Source: Ophiocordyceps camponoti-saundersi (nom. inval.) (lineage: Eukaryota; Ascomycota; Sordariomycetes; Hypocreales; Ophiocordycipitaceae). Taken from it: 18,731 nt of DNA. The DNA lies in NCBI GenBank assembly GCA_003339415.1, contig PDHQ01000501.1:1-18731 (forward strand). The letters run 5' to 3'. The notes under the pieces are model-generated. The model was given only the letters and a program-made list of their open reading frames with translations, had not been told where the DNA came from and searched no databases. This document shows positions 15,654-18,731 of the stretch, in pieces (positions within the stretch are counted from its first letter, which is position 1; the number at the start of each line of letters is the position of its first letter). Both the position numbers and the translations under genes were made by a program.

Positions 15654-17729
15654 TTATTGTTTATAAGTGTCTTGTTTTATCGTTATTATTATGGCGCCTA
15701 CCATTGACAATATTAAGATAATACTTGCAATAAACAACCATATATTATAAGAAGTATATAATACATTACCAATTGCAGAGATATGGTTAGTTTCTGCTAC
15801 ATTACCGTCTCAGTTATTACTTGCTATATAAGTAACGTTAATTCTTTCAAGTATATCATTTTGTAGTGGTAGCCACGGCTGGTCGCCTGGGATAAATTTT
15901 CCCGGGCTAATTTGCTCCTCCCAGCCTGCCCCCTCCACAGGTGTGATCGTATCTGCTACGACTATATCTGTATCGCTAGCACTAGAGCTAGAGCTAACCG
16001 GTAATTTTAGCATATTTTCGTTTTTATCTAATTTTTTTAACTCTATGTCTAGAGCTGGAAAGTTATTGATATCTAGATAGGTTAATATAACATTAAAACC
16101 AGAAATTATAACCACATTATGGTGCCACACCATAAGGTATCAAGAACCTAATATTATCGTTACTAGTGAAGCTAAAGGAGTACTATTTAAATTATTACTT
16201 TGTAATTCACTTATTCTTATATCTATTAGCATCAGGACAAATAGGAATAATATAGATCAATTCTAATTAACTTAAGATTAAATTAGCTATACTTAATACC
16301 CGCGTATTTTCCAACTGCAACACTAGCTTGCGCAGGAAAATGTGCAGGTAGCCATCCATGGGAGGCTACTAATTTAATCAAGGAGTTATTATCATACGAG
16401 TTAATGATTATCCTATTACCGGATTATCCTTCCTCCTTATAATGAAGGCGTTATATATTTATTTTATATATCTGCTAACATTTTAGGGATAATAATAATA
16501 TCCCTGCGTAGATATATAAAATAAATTATTTTTCTTGGGGGGAATTTTATTCATTTTTAAAATGCTAAAAATTTACGAAGTATGCGTTAATTTTTTAAAT
16601 TTATGTTTTTATTTTTAGTATTTCCCGCATGCGTGAAAAACAAAAAATGCTAAATTCCTCGCTTGCTGCGCAAGCGCTGCGCAAGCGCTGCGCAAGCGCT
16701 GCGCGCATTTTTCACGCATGCGCTAAGATAGAAAAATATGCGAGGAATTGGTAGCTACCGTAGTTTTATTTAAATGCTAAAAATTTTCTGCGCAAGCTAG
16801 TATGCTAAATTTACGCCAGCTGATTTTTCACACCCTCTGGGTGGCGCAAGCGTCCCTAGCTAAATTTTGTAGCTATGCTACAAAATAGCGCAGGGTGGCG
16901 CAAGCTAGTAGCGCCCCTTCGGGGCGTGAAAAATATGCAGGCTATAAAACGTATTTTTGTCGCAGATTTTGTAGCTATGTTACAAAGATTCAAGAAAAAC
17001 CAAAAAATGCGCGCAGCTTTAGCCGCAAAACATCCCCCCCCCCCCCTAGAAAAATGATAAAAAACGCTCATCATTTATTATAGAATCCGACTGTACATTT
17101 GGACAGGTATTAAAACCTGGCCCCAGTAAACCAGTCTGTAGCGATATTTACAATTACCGACGGTCTTTAACCAGGATGTCATTGACCGTTTTTACTGAAT
17201 TTTTTTTTTACAAGTATGGATTAGCTCGGTTGTAACCTTCTTTCTAAACCTACGCGGTTTTAATTCTTCTATTTTTCTTATCTTGAGGAGCTCTAGCGAG
17301 TCGCATAGCGGCACATTTTATATTAAATATATGTATATATTTAATATAAAATTCTACTAAAGAAAAATTTAATTAGAATTAAAAGTACCTTGTAAAGTTG
17401 GATTTTAACCAACCCGGCTATTTGAATAGCTTTAGCTGCAAGATCCTGACGATGGATCTTTCATCTATAAGCTATACTACTCGTTTTATAACCGCACCTA
17501 TATATACAATTAAATAAGAATACCCTATATAATCCAACCCTAATAACATTAAATAAATAGAAATAGATGCAAACAACCCTATTAAACACATAAGGGATGC
17601 CATAGGATTTTTGCTAATTATTACGGATATACCTAATAATAGTACTATTGCACTTACCGTATTTAAACATTCTATTGCATAGCCGCTACAGCAATCACTT
17701 AATATAATTAAATTAAAATCACGCACCAT
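15654..17729 (-). CDS. nad6: NADH dehydrogenase subunit 6, two exons
   Basis: This is a membrane subunit of respiratory complex I. Exon 1 is 17491-17729 and exon 2 is 15654-16257, joined 281 codons (280 aa). Exon 1 carries the conserved GISVIISKNPMASLMCLIGL and LMLLGLDYIGYSYLIVYIGA. The splice falls in a Val codon (GT|A), and exon 2 continues SILFLFVLMLIDIRISELQS, a canonical ND6 segment. The end, ISAIGNVLYTSYNIWLFIAS then MVGAIIITIKQ, is also typical. Two exon 2 TGA codons encode Trp (GSWYL and NNWDGN). Roughly 40-50 hydrophilic residues (LPVSSSSSASDTDIVVADTI and following) before the NNWDGN motif come from a GC-rich in-frame insertion. A GTG precedes ATG 17729; ATG is taken as the start. 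Confidence 0.95.
15900..16010 (-). repeat. GC-rich in-frame insertion in nad6 exon 2
   Basis: The DNA is locally GC-rich, with pieces such as GCTAGAGCTCTAGTGCTAGC-like units on the minus strand. It encodes SSSSSASDT and VEGAGWEEQISPG-type sequence absent from ordinary ND6. It lies in a variable loop and keeps the frame. Limits are approximate. Confidence 0.65.
16671..16707. repeat. Tandem 12-nt GC repeat (GCGCAAGCGCTG)
   Basis: Three copies and a part of GCGCAAGCGCTG occur head to tail. They are flanked by opposed GCATGCGTGAAAAA (about 16628) and TTTTTCACGCATGC (about 16709) arms, so the array sits in the loop of an inverted repeat. Confidence 0.88.
16823..16939 (+). repeat. Large modular GC repeat, copy C (shortened)
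   Basis: It matches copy A from CACACCCTCTGGGTGG through AGCGCAGGGTGGCGCA, then jumps directly to TAGTAGCGCCCC and GTGAAAAATATGC. About 140 nt of copy A's interior (the two AT hairpins) are missing. Confidence 0.9.
17306..17352. repeat. AT palindrome with CATTTTATA end in the nad6 intron
   Basis: ATTTTATATTAAATATA and TATATTTAATATAAAAT are complementary arms (about 17313-17351) around TG. GCAC stands on the left, as at 9169. It is another member of the AT palindrome family. Confidence 0.85.
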
Positions 17730-17843
17730 CACCCTTTTTTATTTTTTTACCTCAATAGGCTACTATATTGTTGCGTAGACAGTTTATTTACATTCTATCG
17801 TCCAGGGATATCATACCACATGATAGCACCCGCACCTTCCCCA

Positions 17844-17914
17844 TACAAATAGTCAGACTTGAACTGACACATACCGATTGGAAATCGGTAAGTCTACCAT
17901 TAACCTATATTTGT
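17844..17914 (-). tRNA. trnG: tRNA-Gly (UCC)
   Basis: The acceptor is ACAAATA/TATTTGT, the anticodon stem ACCGA/TCGGT around TTTCCAA (anticodon TCC), and the T-arm GTCAG-TTCAAGT-CTGAC. It lies directly upstream of nad6, as in Sordariomycetes. Confidence 0.93.
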
Positions 17915-18472
17915 TTTTAGGAGCTACCCGGTAAGACATATAAAATGTCCCCCTCCCAGCTACTTGCTTTCTAGTCTAGTGTTTAGAGGAAAAGCTACAA
18001 AAAATTCCTTTACAGTGCAGTGTGTACTATCCACGTAAGATAACCCATCGCCAGCAGCTCTATGCTCTATGGACTGCTTCGCTAGGGCAATATTATGCGT
18101 ATTTTATCTACCCAGCGCCTGCCTGCATATTTTTCACGCCCCGAAGGGGCGCTACTAGCATATTTTGCTGCACATTTTTTATAAAAAAATACGCAGGAAA
18201 ATAAGCGCCACCGTGCCTGCGTATTTTTTTATAAAAAATGTGCTGGCAGGGACGCTTGCGCCACCCTGCGCTATTTTGTAGCATAGCTACAAAATTTAGC
18301 TAGGGTGTGAAAAATGCGCGCAGTAGAGCTAGAGCTGCAGGAATTTTATTCCCAGCAGTAGAGCTAGCAGGCGCAGGGGTGTGATAAAATGTGCGCGGCC
18401 TAGCTCTACCCTTACTAGCATAAAAAACAGATTATACTATAATAATAAAGTTTATATTGTTCACTAGTTTAT
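17915..18472. other. Spacer with GC repeats upstream of trnG
   Basis: No gene is seen. It holds copy B of the modular repeat (18125-18318) and the AATTTTATTCCCAGCAGTAG piece shared with 14850-14880. The 3' UTR of the edge ORF lies at 18375-18472. Confidence 0.8.
18125..18318 (-). repeat. Large modular GC repeat, copy B (inverted)
   Basis: Read on the minus strand it repeats copy A's modules in the same order but lacks the 21-nt CTGGGTGGCGCAAGCG module. Its first AT hairpin module (ends TGCG/TGTGC) is flipped relative to copy A. With copy A it forms a long inverted repeat around the trnG-nad6-trnV-trnI-trnS-trnW block. Confidence 0.88.
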
Positions 18473-18731
18473 TTATTCACCTCCGTCGAATTCAAATATA
18501 TCGGGCATTTCGCACTGTTGTTTTTCAAGTACATGATCCAGAGGGGATTGTGTGTCTTTATTTGCCGTATCCTGTTTTTCTGGGTCTACAGTATTCTTAG
18601 AATTATTTTCATCCTTATTTGTATTATCTTGTCCTTGTCCTGCTTCGCACGGATTTTTGCCTTTATTCTCGGTATTACCTTTTTCTTCAGCGCTGCTGCT
18701 GCTAGGGTTTCCATCTGAATTATCTGTATTA
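18473..18731 (-). CDS. C-terminal end of an unidentified acidic, hydrophilic protein (partial)
   Basis: The open frame enters from the right edge and runs 85 codons to TAA at 18473. The translation is rich in Asn, Asp, Glu, Lys, Gln and Ser (NPSSSSAEEKGNTENKG, NTNKDENNSKNTVDPEK) and ends DIFEFDGGE. There is no hydrophobic segment, which is odd for a mitochondrially encoded protein. Gene order predicts cox3 upstream of trnG, but no COX3 motif is visible. It may be an acidic extension on the C-terminus of COX3, or a separate ORF in between. Low codon AT-bias (GCA, GGA, AGC, CCT, GAC) and the AGC run suggest GC-repeat contribution. The identity is open. Confidence 0.6.
   Translation of the reverse strand, partial: NTDNSDGNPSSSSAEEKGNTENKGKNPCEAGQGQDNTNKDENNSKNTVDPEKQDTANKDTQSPLDHVLEKQQCEMPDIFEFDGGE

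Larger units (their letters stand above)
16258..17490 (-). mobile_element. Group I intron in nad6, without an ORF
   Basis: The 5' exon ends GGTGCGGT (U) and the intron ends in G before ATCTATATTA. Joining gives GAV-SILFLF in frame, as in ND6. The core lies within the first 400 nt: GGTTAAAGACCGTCGG, GCTACAGACTGGTT (P7 5' strand, about 17130) and ATGTACAGTCGGATTC (P7 3' strand, about 17085-17100). The remaining 800 nt are occupied by GC repeats, including copy C of the modular repeat, a poly-C run near 17031 and a 12-nt tandem repeat at about 16671-16707. No endonuclease gene or remnant was found. Confidence 0.85.

Noticed and set aside
17390..17460. Possible tRNA in the nad6 intron
   Set aside because: The stem-rich stretch GCAGCTAAAGC...GGTTGGTTAAAATCC lacks an anticodon arm and T-loop in the right places; it fits the 5' part of the group I core.

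Overview
The window is fungal mitochondrial DNA, most likely from a filamentous ascomycete (Pezizomycotina, Sordariomycete-like). Every recognisable gene is on the minus strand. UGA encodes tryptophan: in-frame TGA codons fall at conserved Trp positions in rps3, nad6 and the homing endonucleases, and there is a tRNA-Trp(UCA). Read 5'->3' on the minus strand (right to left), the order is [acidic ORF, cut by the edge] - trnG - nad6 - trnV - trnI - trnS(UGA) - trnW - trnP - rnl, with rps3 inside an rnl intron. This matches the familiar cox3-trnG-nad6-trnV-trnI-trnS-trnW-trnP-rnl block of Sordariomycetes, and rps3 in the L2449 intron is a Pezizomycotina trait. The species cannot be named from the sequence.

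Right part (about 14.0-18.7 kb): six tRNA genes and nad6. nad6 is split by a 1.2-kb group I intron without an ORF and carries an in-frame Ser-rich insertion. The spacers and the nad6 intron are packed with GC-rich modular repeats. Two long copies lie in inverted orientation on either side of the nad6/tRNA block, and a shortened third copy sits in the nad6 intron. At the right edge, the end of an unusually acidic, hydrophilic reading frame lies where cox3 is expected.

Left and middle (1 to about 13.9 kb): the large-subunit rRNA gene (rnl), stretched by six introns named here by approximate E. coli 23S position: ~L800 (group I, GIY-YIG remnant), ~L1020 (group I, GIY-YIG gene with a frameshifting GC insert), L1923 (group I, single-motif LAGLIDADG gene at the same site as the I-CeuI intron), L2059 (group II with clear domain V, encoding a double LAGLIDADG protein rather than a reverse transcriptase), L2449 (group I, containing rps3) and L2584 (group I, running off the left edge). 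The 3' end of rnl is outside the window.

The striking general feature is invasion by small palindromic, often GC-flanked elements. They sit in spacers, introns, rRNA exons (one is a perfect 27-bp palindrome) and reading frames. In nad6 and rps3 the insertions keep the reading frame; in three of the four homing endonuclease genes they disrupt the frame or split a catalytic motif. All identifications come from reading motifs and comparing them with remembered family consensus; no database search or folding was run.
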